Under the pieces are notes generated by a model. The model worked only from the letters and a program-made list of their open reading frames with translations. It was not told the DNA's origin and searched no databases. DNA of 64,000 bases, from contig NZ_JAIRDQ010000006.1 of NCBI RefSeq assembly GCF_021458635.1, positions 311,105-375,104 on the forward strand, in the 5' to 3' direction. The number at the start of each line of letters is the position of its first letter. The stretch's first letter is position 1. The position numbers and the translations under genes were made by a program. The stretch is from Bradyrhizobium monzae (lineage in GTDB: Bacteria > Pseudomonadota > Alphaproteobacteria > Rhizobiales > Xanthobacteraceae). Positions 44,785 through 53,315 of the stretch are shown one piece after another.

Positions 44785-46452
44785 CTAAAGCGCCGGTTTT
44801 GCGGCGTCGCCGAGATAGCCGTGCAGGGAGGCCACGACCTGCGCGCCTTCGCCGATGGCGCCGCCGACGCGCTTGACCGAGCCGGAGCGGACGTCGCCGA
44901 CGGCGTAAACACCGGGCACGGAGGTCTCGAGCGGCGCCACCAGCTTGCCCTGGTTCAGCTCGGACTGCGCGCCCGTCACGACAAAGCCGCCGCGATCGAG
45001 CGTCACGCCGCAGCCGTCGAGCCAGCCTGTGGCGGGATCGGCGCCGACGAACAAAAAGAGATTCTTGATGTCGGCGGTTTCCTCGTCGCTCGACAACCGG
45101 CTCCGCAAGCGGATGCGCCGCAACAGCGAGGCTTCGTCGCCTTCGAGCGCGCTGATCTCGGTGTTGAACAGCAATTCGATGTTCGGCGTCGCCTCGATGC
45201 GCTCGATGAGATAGCGCGACATGCTGGCGCCGAGGCCGCCGCCGCGGATGATCATCAGCACCTTCTTGGCGTGTCCCGACAGGAACACGGCTGCCTGCCC
45301 CGCCGAATTGCCGGCGCCGACCAGCGCCACCTCTTCGCCGGCGCACAGCTTCGCCTCGACCGGAGAGGCCCAATACCAGACGCCGCGGCCCTCGAACTTG
45401 TCGAGGTTTGCGATGTCAGGCCGGCGATAGCGCGCACCGCTCGCGACCACCACCGCGCGCGAGCGCAAGGGATCGCTGCCATCGAGCGCGACGGAGAACG
45501 CGCCGTCCTTGCGCGCGCAGTCGAGCGACTGCACCGTCACGGGGATCATGATGTCGGCGCCAAATTTTTGTGCCTGGTTGAAGGCGCGCGCGGTGAGCGC
45601 CAGGCCGGAAATGCCGGTCGGAAAGCCCAGATAGTTTTCGATGCGCGCGCTGGCGCCGGCCTGGCCGCCGAAGGCGCGGGTGTCGAGCACGGCGACCGAA
45701 AGCCCTTCGGACGCCGCATACACCGCAGTCGCAAGCCCGGCCGGGCCGCAGCCGACGATCGCGACATCGTAGATGCGGTCATTGCGCGGGCCGCCGATCA
45801 TGCCGATCGCGCGCGCAAGCTCGGTCTCGCCGGGATTGCGCAGCACCTCGCCGCTGGCGGCCACGACCAGCGGCCAGTCTTCCGGCTTCGGCGAATAGCG
45901 CGCGATCACCTCGGCGGCGTCGCGATCGCGCTCGGGATCGAGCAGATGATGCGGCTGGCCGTTGCGGGTGAGGAAGCCTTGCAGGCGCACGACGCCGGCC
46001 GAATGCGAGGGCCCGATCAGCACGATGCCGCCGACACCGGCCTGGAGCAGATTGACCCGGCGCAGGATCAGCGCACGCATGATGCGCTCGCCGAGCTCGG
46101 CCTCGGCCACCAGCAGCGCGCGCAGGCGCTCCGGCGGCAACAGCAGCGTCTCGACATCGCCCTCGGCGCGGCCGTCGACCAGCGCCGGGCGGCCGGAGAG
46201 CTGGCCGAGCTCGGCCAAAAATTGCCCCGGCCCCTGGTCGATCAACGGGGTGACATTGCCGAGCCCGTCGCGCTGGGTGATGGCGACATGCCCTTTCAGC
46301 ACGACGAACATGCCAGGTCCCGGCTTGCCGGTTTCGAACAGCAGTTCGCCGTCTTTATATGTGCGGAGCTCGCCGAAATGCCTCATGCGCTCGATTTCGG
46401 CGGATGTCAGCGCGGGAAATGTCTGCTCGGGGCGGGTGAAACGCGACATCAT
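44785..46452 (-). CDS. cNMP-binding domain fused to a thioredoxin-reductase-like flavoprotein lacking CxxC
   Basis: From ATG 46452 (AGGA upstream) the 555-residue protein has a Crp-type cyclic-nucleotide domain (residues about 12-130, MFVVLKGHVAITQRDGLGNV), a linker, and a TrxR-type FAD/NAD(P)H oxidoreductase: YDVAIVGCGPAGLATAVYAA and VALVGAGNSAGQAAVFL. At the place of the redox CxxC (normally YCATC) it reads GVWYWASPVEAKLC, so it has no disulfide and cannot reduce thioredoxin in the standard way. It may transfer electrons to another partner under cNMP control. Starts at 46449 or 46491 are alternatives. Confidence 0.85.
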   Translation of the reverse strand: MMSRFTRPEQTFPALTSAEIERMRHFGELRTYKDGELLFETGKPGPGMFVVLKGHVAITQRDGLGNVTPLIDQGPGQFLAELGQLSGRPALVDGRAEGDVETLLLPPERLRALLVAEAELGERIMRALILRRVNLLQAGVGGIVLIGPSHSAGVVRLQGFLTRNGQPHHLLDPERDRDAAEVIARYSPKPEDWPLVVAASGEVLRNPGETELARAIGMIGGPRNDRIYDVAIVGCGPAGLATAVYAASEGLSVAVLDTRAFGGQAGASARIENYLGFPTGISGLALTARAFNQAQKFGADIMIPVTVQSLDCARKDGAFSVALDGSDPLRSRAVVVASGARYRRPDIANLDKFEGRGVWYWASPVEAKLCAGEEVALVGAGNSAGQAAVFLSGHAKKVLMIIRGGGLGASMSRYLIERIEATPNIELLFNTEISALEGDEASLLRRIRLRSRLSSDEETADIKNLFLFVGADPATGWLDGCGVTLDRGGFVVTGAQSELNQGKLVAPLETSVPGVYAVGDVRSGSVKRVGGAIGEGAQVVASLHGYLGDAAKPAL

Positions 46453-46516
46453 CGCATTCCTGTCGGTCTGGTTCTGCTCGTTCTGCCCCATGGCCACGTC
46501 CACGTACTCCAAAATT

Positions 46517-46705
46517 CTAGCGACCCGCCTCGTCGGCGGTCCCCTCACTTAGGGAACCATCGTCGTTTTGCGAGGGGTCGGCGCTTGCGGCGCGTTCGCG
46601 CGCCTGCGCCTTGCGCCGCTTCAGATTCTCCCGCAGCGCCGATTTCAGGCGGTCGTCTCGCGATGCCCTCGCCTGTCTCGTGGTCTTGTCGTTCTCGTCA
46701 GCCAT
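46517..46705 (-). CDS. Small charged hypothetical protein
   Basis: The 62-residue protein from ATG 46705 is highly charged (DDRLKSALRENLKRRKAQAR) with an acidic tail, no membrane segment. It reads into the flavoprotein gene with 64 bp between, so may be in its operon. Family not recognised; similar short charged proteins are common in Rhizobiales. Confidence 0.55.
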   Translation of the reverse strand: MADENDKTTRQARASRDDRLKSALRENLKRRKAQARERAASADPSQNDDGSLSEGTADEAGR

Positions 46706-47020
46706 CACGGGTCCATACAGCGGTTGGCGATAACATGCCCGGAGAATGCGGCAGCTCAAGAGGCCCGCGCGGTCCCGATCGTGCGAAACTCAAAATGGGT
46801 CGAATCTGCCGCACGGGCCAACTGGCCAGTTGGCCGGGGACGCGGAACCAAAATCAGCGGAAAGTCGGCCGTTTTGGGCCAAAACAGCCGTCTTACCCCG
46901 GATATCGCTTCCATTTTCTCGCTTTGGCGGGTCCTGCAAGCTTGCACAGCGGGGAGGCCTGTGGCAGATATCGGCCCGCTTGGTAGGCCCCTCGGGCGGC
47001 CGATTCTTATCCCAGCACAC

Positions 47021-47095
47021 GCTGCCGTAGCTCAGTGGTAGAGCACTCCATTGGTAATGGAGAGGTCGACAGTTCAATCCTGTCTGGCAGCACCA
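47021..47095 (+). tRNA. tRNA-Thr (GGT)
   Basis: Cloverleaf of 72 nt plus encoded CCA: acceptor GCTGCCG with TGGCAGC, D-arm AGCTCAGTGGTAGAGC, anticodon loop TTGGTAA (GGT), T-arm GACAGTTCAATCCTGTC, discriminator A. Confidence 0.96.
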
Positions 47096-47879
47096 TTCCA
47101 TCTTCCACAATACGCATGAATCAGCATTCTCGCGGCCCCCAATGCCCGAGTTTTGCTGAATGCCGTCGCCCTCCTCTGTGAAGAGGGCGCAGGGAAGACC
47201 GGGTGCCGACGGGCACCCGCGGTCCGCTGCGCGAAAGTGTAGCGCAAGGAGACCGCACAGCAGCATACAGGTGACGCCGAACACTCGGCCTTCCCTGCGC
47301 GATGGGTTGACGGCGTATGCCGCGCTCTCCCCGGCGACGAATTCTTGTTGTCACCGTCACTTCGCGAGAGGCGACGCAACGCGCCCGGTTGAGGCGATGC
47401 ATCCTCGCGAAAGCTTGGCTGTAGCGACGACAGCCGGGACCACACGGTTTGGCCGTACGCAGCGGCCCAGCTCTGCCCAAAGGCTTCGCCGGACTTGAGG
47501 CGCCGTTCGTACGACACGGCTTGCGCTGAGCTCACGGGGTTCGGCTCAATCCTCTGCCCGCCCTGCTCCCACATCCGCGCCGGCGCTGCCGCGTCCACCG
47601 CATCTCCGGCCCACGTTCGTGACGACGTACGATCGCCCCTCTCCTCGGGCCGGGATAGTGGCAATATGTCGTAATTCCGAATTTCGGTAAAGTGGAATAT
47701 TTTTGCGGAAGAGGGTTGACGGGGTTTGGGGGGAGGCGGGTGTTTTGCCCGACCGGGTTAGATCAGCGCGCATATCGGATCCAAGATGCCGAGGCTCCGA
47801 CCAGCTCAGCCGCGCAGGTAAGGTTAATTCTTCCTTTCGATTGTCGGTAAAATTTTATCCATTATCGTCTTTGTCATTG
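47096..47879. other. Gene-poor repeat-like stretch after tRNA-Thr
   Basis: No open frame here has a credible start and known motif; those present are in several overlapping frames. The text is rich in short inverted repeats (for example gggtgccgac-gggcacccgc at 47198-47220). The 5' two thirds read like a degenerate repetitive element I have seen in bradyrhizobia, though this is memory and not a search. Confidence 0.45.
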
Positions 47880-48005
47880 ATGACAACCAGAGGCTCCATA
47901 GTGCTTGCGTTTTGCCTGATCGTGACTGGGACTGCGCTGCTTCTCTCCGGCTTGGTTGCCTTCGGCTTTCATAGAAACTCGCTGCACTCATTGGCGCTGC
48001 TGTAA
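47880..48005 (+). CDS. Possible 41-residue single-pass membrane peptide
   Basis: ATG 47880 opens a 41-codon frame with one hydrophobic helix (GSIVLAFCLIVTGTALLLSG, then LVAFGF). No good ribosome-binding site precedes it, so it may be chance. It lies in the gene-poor stretch before a repeat. Confidence 0.3.
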   Translation: MTTRGSIVLAFCLIVTGTALLLSGLVAFGFHRNSLHSLALL

Positions 48006-48019
48006 CCGGGCCGGCTTGT

Positions 48020-48107
48020 CGGATGGGTCGAGGGCAAGCGAAACCCATCGAAGGGCTCATTCGGTGCCGAGGTATGATGGGTTTCGCTGCGCTCTACCCA
48101 TCCTACG
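48020..48107. repeat. Imperfect palindromic intergenic repeat, family C
   Basis: Arms ggatgggtcgag...gcgaaacccatc and gatgggtttcgctgcgctct followed by acccatcc pair with each other. It sits just before the cNMP-binding gene stop and is noncoding. Confidence 0.65.
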
Positions 48108-48119
48108 CGCTACGCACAG

Positions 48120-48596
48120 TCAATTGTCGTCGCCGAACTGATGTCCCGTGATGCGATTGTCGGCGCGGCGCAGCCGCCGGCACAGTTCGCGATTGATGTT
48201 CTGCAGGACGATCACATAGGCGTGGATATCGGCCTTGTAGCAGGCGTAGAGTTTTTGGGCCGTCAGCTCGTAGAGCACCGTCGGGGTCTCCGCGACCACC
48301 GTGGCGGAACGGCTTTGCATTTCGATCAATGTCATTTCACCGAAGAAATCGCCGGGCCCCAGCCCGGAAATCGGGATGACGCTCCCCGAATTCCCGCGTT
48401 TGCTCACCGCGAGCCGACCGGATTTGACGATGAACATCGAGCGTCCCGGCTCGTCTTCCGCCACGACGGTTGCACCGATGTCGAAGTTGCGTTCGACCAG
48501 CATCGATATCAGGAGCTCGAGGCTTGGGTCCGTGAGACCGCCGAAGAACGGCGTCGCGAGCAGGAATGCTTTCAGATCGGGGGAGCTGACAGTCAT
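48120..48596 (-). CDS. Stand-alone cyclic-nucleotide-binding domain protein
   Basis: The 158-residue protein from ATG 48596 is one Crp/cNMP-binding module (ATPFFGGLTDPSLELLISML, MFIVKSGRLAVSKRGNSGSV, GPGDFFGEMTLIEMQSRSAT) and ends soon after the C-helix, with no DNA-binding domain. It is a second cNMP sensor near the flavoprotein at 44785. The effector partner is unknown. Confidence 0.8.
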   Translation of the reverse strand: MTVSSPDLKAFLLATPFFGGLTDPSLELLISMLVERNFDIGATVVAEDEPGRSMFIVKSGRLAVSKRGNSGSVIPISGLGPGDFFGEMTLIEMQSRSATVVAETPTVLYELTAQKLYACYKADIHAYVIVLQNINRELCRRLRRADNRITGHQFGDDN

Positions 48597-48684
48597 CGTA
48601 TGATGATATGCCCCACCGGAATTCACGGCAAGCTGAGCAGAGGACGGGTTGCGCATCGTCCAATCAGATAATCCGTGGCAGCAG

Positions 48685-48772
48685 CGTAGCCCGGATGGAG
48701 CGAAGCGCAATCCGGGACGACGGCGTCCGTGGCCAATGGCCCCGGATTACGCATGCGCTCCATCCGGGCTAC
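48685..48772. repeat. Imperfect palindromic intergenic repeat, family D
   Basis: Left arm gtagcccggatggagcg and right arm cgctccatccgggctac are a perfect 17-bp inverted repeat; inner arms caatccggg and cccggatta partly pair. It lies between the stand-alone cNMP-binding gene and the ferric-reductase-like gene. Confidence 0.8.
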
Positions 48773-48794
48773 GAATCTGAATCGGCGCGACGAT

Positions 48795-49430
48795 TCACTG
48801 CCGCACGGCACTCTCCCCGCGCAGCGCCCGCTTGCGCCAGAGATCAGCCATGACCTTGATGGTTGCGGCAAGGACAAGCGCACAAAGCGCGGCCTTCGAG
48901 ATGGTCTCCATCGTGCCTTCGATCAGCAGGCAATGAACCACGCTGCACGCGACGATGACGATCGCGAGGGGAACGTGCACGATGCGCCAGGTCCGCAATC
49001 GTAGCCCCAACCACCGTCGTAACGCAGCCAGAAGTGCGACAACGAAGATGGCCCACATCGCGATCACGCCGAAGGGCGAGAACGGCGTCGGCGATGAGAA
49101 AGTCAGCGCGTCGATCATGTCGGGCGGACTTGTGATCCAGAGGCCGGCGACATGGATCACCACGGCCAGAGCAAGCGTACCGCCAATCCAGTGATGGGCA
49201 CGCCGTCCGCGATAAGCCGACAGGCCAGGCAGATATCCGCCGATCAGCAAAGGCTGGACCAGCACGAGACCGAGGGCAACAATTCCGGCGAAGCCGGCGA
49301 GGATATAGACCGCACCGCGCCATGCGAGTTGCTCGCTTGCCGCAGCGAACGCGATCGGCACGCCAATGGCCACAGCAAGGCCGGCCCAGATCAGGGGCGC
49401 CCGGACCGATCTCCACCCCTTCATCTGCAA
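48795..49430 (-). CDS. Ferric-reductase-like transmembrane protein
   Basis: The 211-residue protein has about six hydrophobic helices and paired His residues suited to two b-type hemes: RRAHHWIGGTLALAVVIHVA in one helix pair, then RIVHVPLAIVIVACSVVHCL. This matches the FRE/NOX-type heme membrane domain. It lacks the cytosolic FAD/NADPH part, so it needs a partner for electrons. It starts 5 bp after the Tat-exported dioxygenase-like gene, so the two form one operon. Confidence 0.75.
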   Translation of the reverse strand: MQMKGWRSVRAPLIWAGLAVAIGVPIAFAAASEQLAWRGAVYILAGFAGIVALGLVLVQPLLIGGYLPGLSAYRGRRAHHWIGGTLALAVVIHVAGLWITSPPDMIDALTFSSPTPFSPFGVIAMWAIFVVALLAALRRWLGLRLRTWRIVHVPLAIVIVACSVVHCLLIEGTMETISKAALCALVLAATIKVMADLWRKRALRGESAVRQ

Positions 49431-49435
49431 CGCGG

Positions 49436-49939
49436 TCAGGCCGGCTGAAGCACGAAGTGCGCCTCGAGGCTGGTTTCCTTGGCGCTTCGCATGATCGGAC
49501 GCAGAAACACGGTTTTGAATTCACCGCTGTCATAAGCGAGGTGGCCGTGCGGCTGGCCGAAGATCGGAATGATCTGCGGCATCTCGAGCCGGAACGCGCC
49601 GTCCTTGTCGGTGAGCGTGGCGCCGTGACTCTGCGGCTCGTGCTCCTGCCCTTCGACCGTGTGCGCCCAGATCTGGATGCGCTGCCCGGCCAGCGGCGCG
49701 CCGTCGCCGGCGCGGCGCACGGTTCCGCTCATCCAGAAGCCGCCCTTGCCGATCCGGTCCACGATCGCCGCGCCCTTGCGGTAGTTGTTCGCGCCGCCCG
49801 TCATCGATTCCGTCGGTGCGAGGCCGTCTGCACGGGCGGGCAGCAGGAGGCCGGAAACCCCGGTCGTCAAAATGCCGGTCGCAAGGACGGCACCGCCGGC
49901 GACGAGGAGGTTGCGGCGGCTGAGTACGACGATGGTCAT
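49436..49939 (-). CDS. Tat-exported intradiol-dioxygenase-like protein
   Basis: From ATG 49939 the 167-residue protein begins with a twin-arginine signal (LSRRNLLVAGGAVLATGILT). The mature part has the beta-sandwich of the intradiol dioxygenase family: GTVRRAGDGAPLAGQRIQIW, then THGATLTDKDG-type turn (SHGATLTDKDGAFRLEM) and PHGHLAYDSGEFKTVFL where PHIHF normally is. The two Tyr ligands of catechol dioxygenases are not evident, so ring cleavage is doubtful. It may bind metal in the periplasm and pass electrons with the neighbouring heme protein. The open frame back to 50104 is not used. Confidence 0.65.
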   Translation of the reverse strand: MTIVVLSRRNLLVAGGAVLATGILTTGVSGLLLPARADGLAPTESMTGGANNYRKGAAIVDRIGKGGFWMSGTVRRAGDGAPLAGQRIQIWAHTVEGQEHEPQSHGATLTDKDGAFRLEMPQIIPIFGQPHGHLAYDSGEFKTVFLRPIMRSAKETSLEAHFVLQPA

Positions 49940-50210
49940 GTCGGTTCCTCCTGGCAACGGTGGGGCACGGTTAGCTCTCGTGCCCCGGCTCTGCGGCGCA
50001 CCGTTCCACGCTGCACAGCGTCCGGGACACGAGATCGGCGCGTAGTAGCTGCCCCAAAGATACAACAACACGCGGGAAACGCCCAGTTGAGACGACGGGT
50101 GCAACAGGTCGGAATAACAGGGTTGTGAACGGCGCTCTACCTATCCTGCGCGCCGACACTACATGTCGCTCTCTCGGACGCGCAGATCCCCCCAGTTCGG
50201 CAGCCCTCAC

Positions 50211-51206
50211 ATGATCCCCTTTTCCGTGCTCGACCTTGCGCCCATCAAGCAGGGATCCAATGCGTCGCAGGCGTTTCGCAATTCGCTCGATCTTGCCCAG
50301 CATGCCGAACGCTGGGGCTTCAAGCGGTTCTGGCTGGCCGAGCATCACAACATGACGGGCATTGCGAGTGCGGCGACGTCCGTGGTGATCGGGCACGTCG
50401 CGGGCGGCACCAAGACGATCCGCGTCGGCTCCGGCGGCGTGATGCTGCCGAACCATTCGCCGCTGGTGATCGCCGAGCAGTTCGGCACGCTGGAATCGCT
50501 TTATCCGGGGCGGATCGACCTCGGCCTCGGGCGCGCGCCGGGCACCGACCAGTTCACGGCGCGGGCGATGCGGCGCGATCTTGCGACTGCGGCGGAGAAT
50601 TTTCCGCATGACGTGCTGGAATTGCAGGCGCTGCTCGGCGACGTGCAGCCGAACCAGGCCATTCGCGCCGTGCCCGGCATGGGGACGAAGGTGCCGCTGT
50701 GGATCCTCGGCTCCAGCATGTTCGGCGCGCAGCTCGCGGCCATGCTGGGGCTGCCGTTCGCCTTCGCCTCGCATTTCGCGCCACAAATGATGATGCCGGC
50801 GCTGCGCGAATATCGCGCGCGGTTCGAACCCTCGGCGCAGCTCGACAAGCCCTATGCGATGGTCGGCGTCAACGTGTTCGCCGCCGACAGCAACGGCGAG
50901 GCGCAGCGCATGTTCAGCTCGCTGCAGCAGCAGTTCATCAATCTGCGCCGCGGCACGCCCGGCCAGTTGCCGCCGCCGGTCGACGACATGGACGCGCTGT
51001 GGTCGCCGGCCGAGAAGGCCGGCGTCGCGCAGTCGCTGGCGATCTCCGCGGTCGGTACGCCCGCAATGGTCGAAGAGAAGCTGAAGGCCATCATCGCCGA
51101 CACCGCGGCGGACGAGCTGATGACCACGGGCCAGATCTACGATCACGCCGCGCGGCTGCGCTCGTTCGAGATCGTGGCCGAGGTGCGGGATCGGCTGGCG
51201 GGGTGA
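50211..51206 (+). CDS. Luciferase-like FMN-dependent oxidoreductase
   Basis: From ATG 50211 (MIPFSVLDLAPIKQGSNASQ) the 331-residue enzyme fits the bacterial-luciferase-like monooxygenase branch often annotated YhbW: FWLAEHHNMTGIASAATSVV, GSGGVMLPNHSPLVIAEQFG, GRIDLGLGRAPGTDQ. It uses reduced flavin and O2 on an unknown substrate. The ATG at 50163 would add 16 unlikely residues. It is isolated on the plus strand. Confidence 0.85.
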   Translation: MIPFSVLDLAPIKQGSNASQAFRNSLDLAQHAERWGFKRFWLAEHHNMTGIASAATSVVIGHVAGGTKTIRVGSGGVMLPNHSPLVIAEQFGTLESLYPGRIDLGLGRAPGTDQFTARAMRRDLATAAENFPHDVLELQALLGDVQPNQAIRAVPGMGTKVPLWILGSSMFGAQLAAMLGLPFAFASHFAPQMMMPALREYRARFEPSAQLDKPYAMVGVNVFAADSNGEAQRMFSSLQQQFINLRRGTPGQLPPPVDDMDALWSPAEKAGVAQSLAISAVGTPAMVEEKLKAIIADTAADELMTTGQIYDHAARLRSFEIVAEVRDRLAG

Positions 51207-51240
51207 TCCGTGTTGGTTGAAACGGTGCGAGCCAAGAGCT

Positions 51241-51327
51241 CGTCATGCCCGGGCCTGTCCCGGGCATCCACGTTCTTCGCGCGACGCAGAAAGACGTGGA
51301 TGGCCGGGACAAGCCCGGCCATGACGC
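51241..51327. repeat. Imperfect palindromic intergenic repeat, family E
   Basis: Left arm cgtcatgcccgggcctgtcc and right arm ending ggccggccatgacg-type (gggacaagcccggccatgacg) with inner arms atccacg and cgtggat. It lies between the convergent luciferase-like and chemotaxis-receptor genes. Confidence 0.7.
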
Positions 51328-51345
51328 CATAATTCAGAGTGGCGC

Positions 51346-53055
51346 TTACGCCGCCCTGATCGAGTTCATAAAGCTGGCGACGCCGCGCTTGAGGCGGGTG
51401 CTTTCATTGGCGAGCGATTGCGCGGCCGACTGCACCTGGGCGGAGGCGCTGCCGGCCTCCGACGCGCCGCGCTGAACGTCGGCGATGCTGGTCCCGACCT
51501 GCGAGGTGCCTTCGGCGGCGCGCTGCACGTTACGGGAGATCTCCTGCGTCGCAGTGCCCTGCTGCTCGACCGAGGTCGTGATCGCAGCCGAGATCTCCGA
51601 GATCTTGCCGATCGTCGCACCAATCTCCTTGATCGCCGCGACCGAATCCCGCGTCGCCGACTGGATGTCGTTGATCTGCTGGCTGATCTCGTCGGTCGCC
51701 TTCGCGGTCTGCTCGGCGAGAGACTTCACTTCGGACGCCACCACGGCAAAGCCGCGACCGGCCTCTCCGGCACGCGCGGCCTCGATGGTCGCGTTCAGCG
51801 CCAGCAGATTGGTCTGGCCGGCGATGGTCTGGATCAGATCGACGACGTCGCCGATGCGGCTCGCGGCCTGCGACAGCTCGCTGATGCGGCTGTCGGTCTT
51901 CTGCGCCTGGCTGACCGCGTCGCCGGCGATCTTGGCCGAGGTCTCGACCTGGCGGGAGATCTCGCCGATGGAGGAGGCAAGCTCCTCGCTCGCGGCCGCC
52001 ACCGAATGCACGTTCGCGGATGCTTCGTTCGACGCCGTTGAGGCGCGGTTAGAGACCTGCGAGACGGTATCGGCGGTCTTCGACAGCATCGTCGACGACG
52101 TCTCGAGCTGGCCGGCGGCAACCGAGACCAGCTCGATGATCTCGCCGACTTCGCGCTCGAACTGATCGGCCAGCCGGCTCATGTCGACCTTGCGGGTTTC
52201 GACCTGGCGCTTCTCGGCCACCACCTGCTGTTCGCGCATGCGGTTGGTCTCGAGCATGGCGTCGCGGAACACCTGCACCGTGCGGGCCATCTCGCCGATC
52301 TCGTCATGACGGTCGGCATAAGCCACCGGCGCATCGAGCTGACCGGCACTGAGCGAGGCCATACGCTCCTTCAGGCCCGTGAGCGGCTTGACCACGCTGC
52401 GCCCGACCGCCCAGGCGATCATGATCGAAATCAGCATCAGCACGGCGATGACCATCGAGGCCGTCTGCGCCATCGACCAGAACGAGTTGTCGACCTCCGA
52501 CATGTACTCAGCCGAGCCGATCATCAGGTTCCACGGCGCGAAGCCGCGGGTGAAGGCGATCTTCGCGAGCGGGGTCGGATCGGAGCCGCTGCGGCGGAAT
52601 GAATAACGCAGTGTGCCCTGGCCCTTTTTGGCGATGTCCATCAGGGTGACGGCAAAGAAATTGCCGTCGGCGTCCTTGTTCGGACGCATGTCCTTGCCGA
52701 CGAATTGCGGAATGCCGGGGTTGGAGACGCACAGGCCCGTCTCGTAGTCGTAGATATAGGCGTAGTTGCTGTGGTCTTCGTACCAGACGCTGTTATTGGC
52801 TTCGAGGAAGCGCTTCCTGGCCTCCTCCTCGGTCATCTGGCCGGCCTTGAAGGCCTTGTAGTAGCCATCGGCCAGATTCCAGACGATGTCGACGGCAGCA
52901 TGCGCCTTCTCGACCCGCTCGGTGACGAGCTGATTGCGCGCGATCCACAGCACGGTGGAAGCGACCAGCGCCATGCAGATCGCACCGACCACGGTCATGA
53001 TGGCGAGCTTGGCGCCGATCGAGCGCAGCGAAAACAGGTTCTTGAGAGCCGGCAT
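51346..53055 (-). CDS. Methyl-accepting chemotaxis protein with Cache domain
   Basis: The 569-residue receptor from ATG 53055 (GAGG 5 bp upstream) has one N-terminal membrane helix (LAIMTVVGAICMALVASTVL), a periplasmic single-Cache domain (SNYAYIYDYETGLCVSNPGI, ending WNLMIGSAEY), a second helix (VIAVLMLISIMIAWAVG), HAMP (KPLTGLKERMASLSAGQLDA) and a long signalling coiled coil with the hairpin tip TIAGQTNLLALNATIEAARA, GRGFAVVASEVKSLAEQT. Cache_2 domains sense small organic acids; the ligand here is unknown. No other che gene is near. Confidence 0.93.
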   Translation of the reverse strand: MPALKNLFSLRSIGAKLAIMTVVGAICMALVASTVLWIARNQLVTERVEKAHAAVDIVWNLADGYYKAFKAGQMTEEEARKRFLEANNSVWYEDHSNYAYIYDYETGLCVSNPGIPQFVGKDMRPNKDADGNFFAVTLMDIAKKGQGTLRYSFRRSGSDPTPLAKIAFTRGFAPWNLMIGSAEYMSEVDNSFWSMAQTASMVIAVLMLISIMIAWAVGRSVVKPLTGLKERMASLSAGQLDAPVAYADRHDEIGEMARTVQVFRDAMLETNRMREQQVVAEKRQVETRKVDMSRLADQFEREVGEIIELVSVAAGQLETSSTMLSKTADTVSQVSNRASTASNEASANVHSVAAASEELASSIGEISRQVETSAKIAGDAVSQAQKTDSRISELSQAASRIGDVVDLIQTIAGQTNLLALNATIEAARAGEAGRGFAVVASEVKSLAEQTAKATDEISQQINDIQSATRDSVAAIKEIGATIGKISEISAAITTSVEQQGTATQEISRNVQRAAEGTSQVGTSIADVQRGASEAGSASAQVQSAAQSLANESTRLKRGVASFMNSIRAA

Positions 53056-53222
53056 TCTGCCTCTTCGAGGTTGCTGGGCACGGCGCCATCGAGAATTCAG
53101 GCGGCGGGCCATCACGAGGTGGGAATGCGCAAACTAGAGGCAATTCGTTAAGAACTCAGTTACGCCACGAAGGTGTCACGGAAGCGGCGCGGGTGTTACC
53201 GAAGGATTAATATCGCCGCGTT

Positions 53223-53302
53223 CGTCATTGCGAGCGCAGCGAAGCAATCCAGAGTCCCTCCGCGGAGACAGTCTGGATCGCTTCGCTGCGCTCGCAATGA
53301 CG
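53223..53302. repeat. Palindromic intergenic repeat, family A (clean copy)
   Basis: Left arm cgtcattgcgagcgcagcg through aagcaatccaga pairs with tctggatcgcttcgctgcg through ctcgcaatgacg, an almost perfect 31-bp stem around ccgcggaga. Same family as 2108-2226. Confidence 0.85.
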
Positions 53303-53315
53303 GCGGAGGGGAAGA

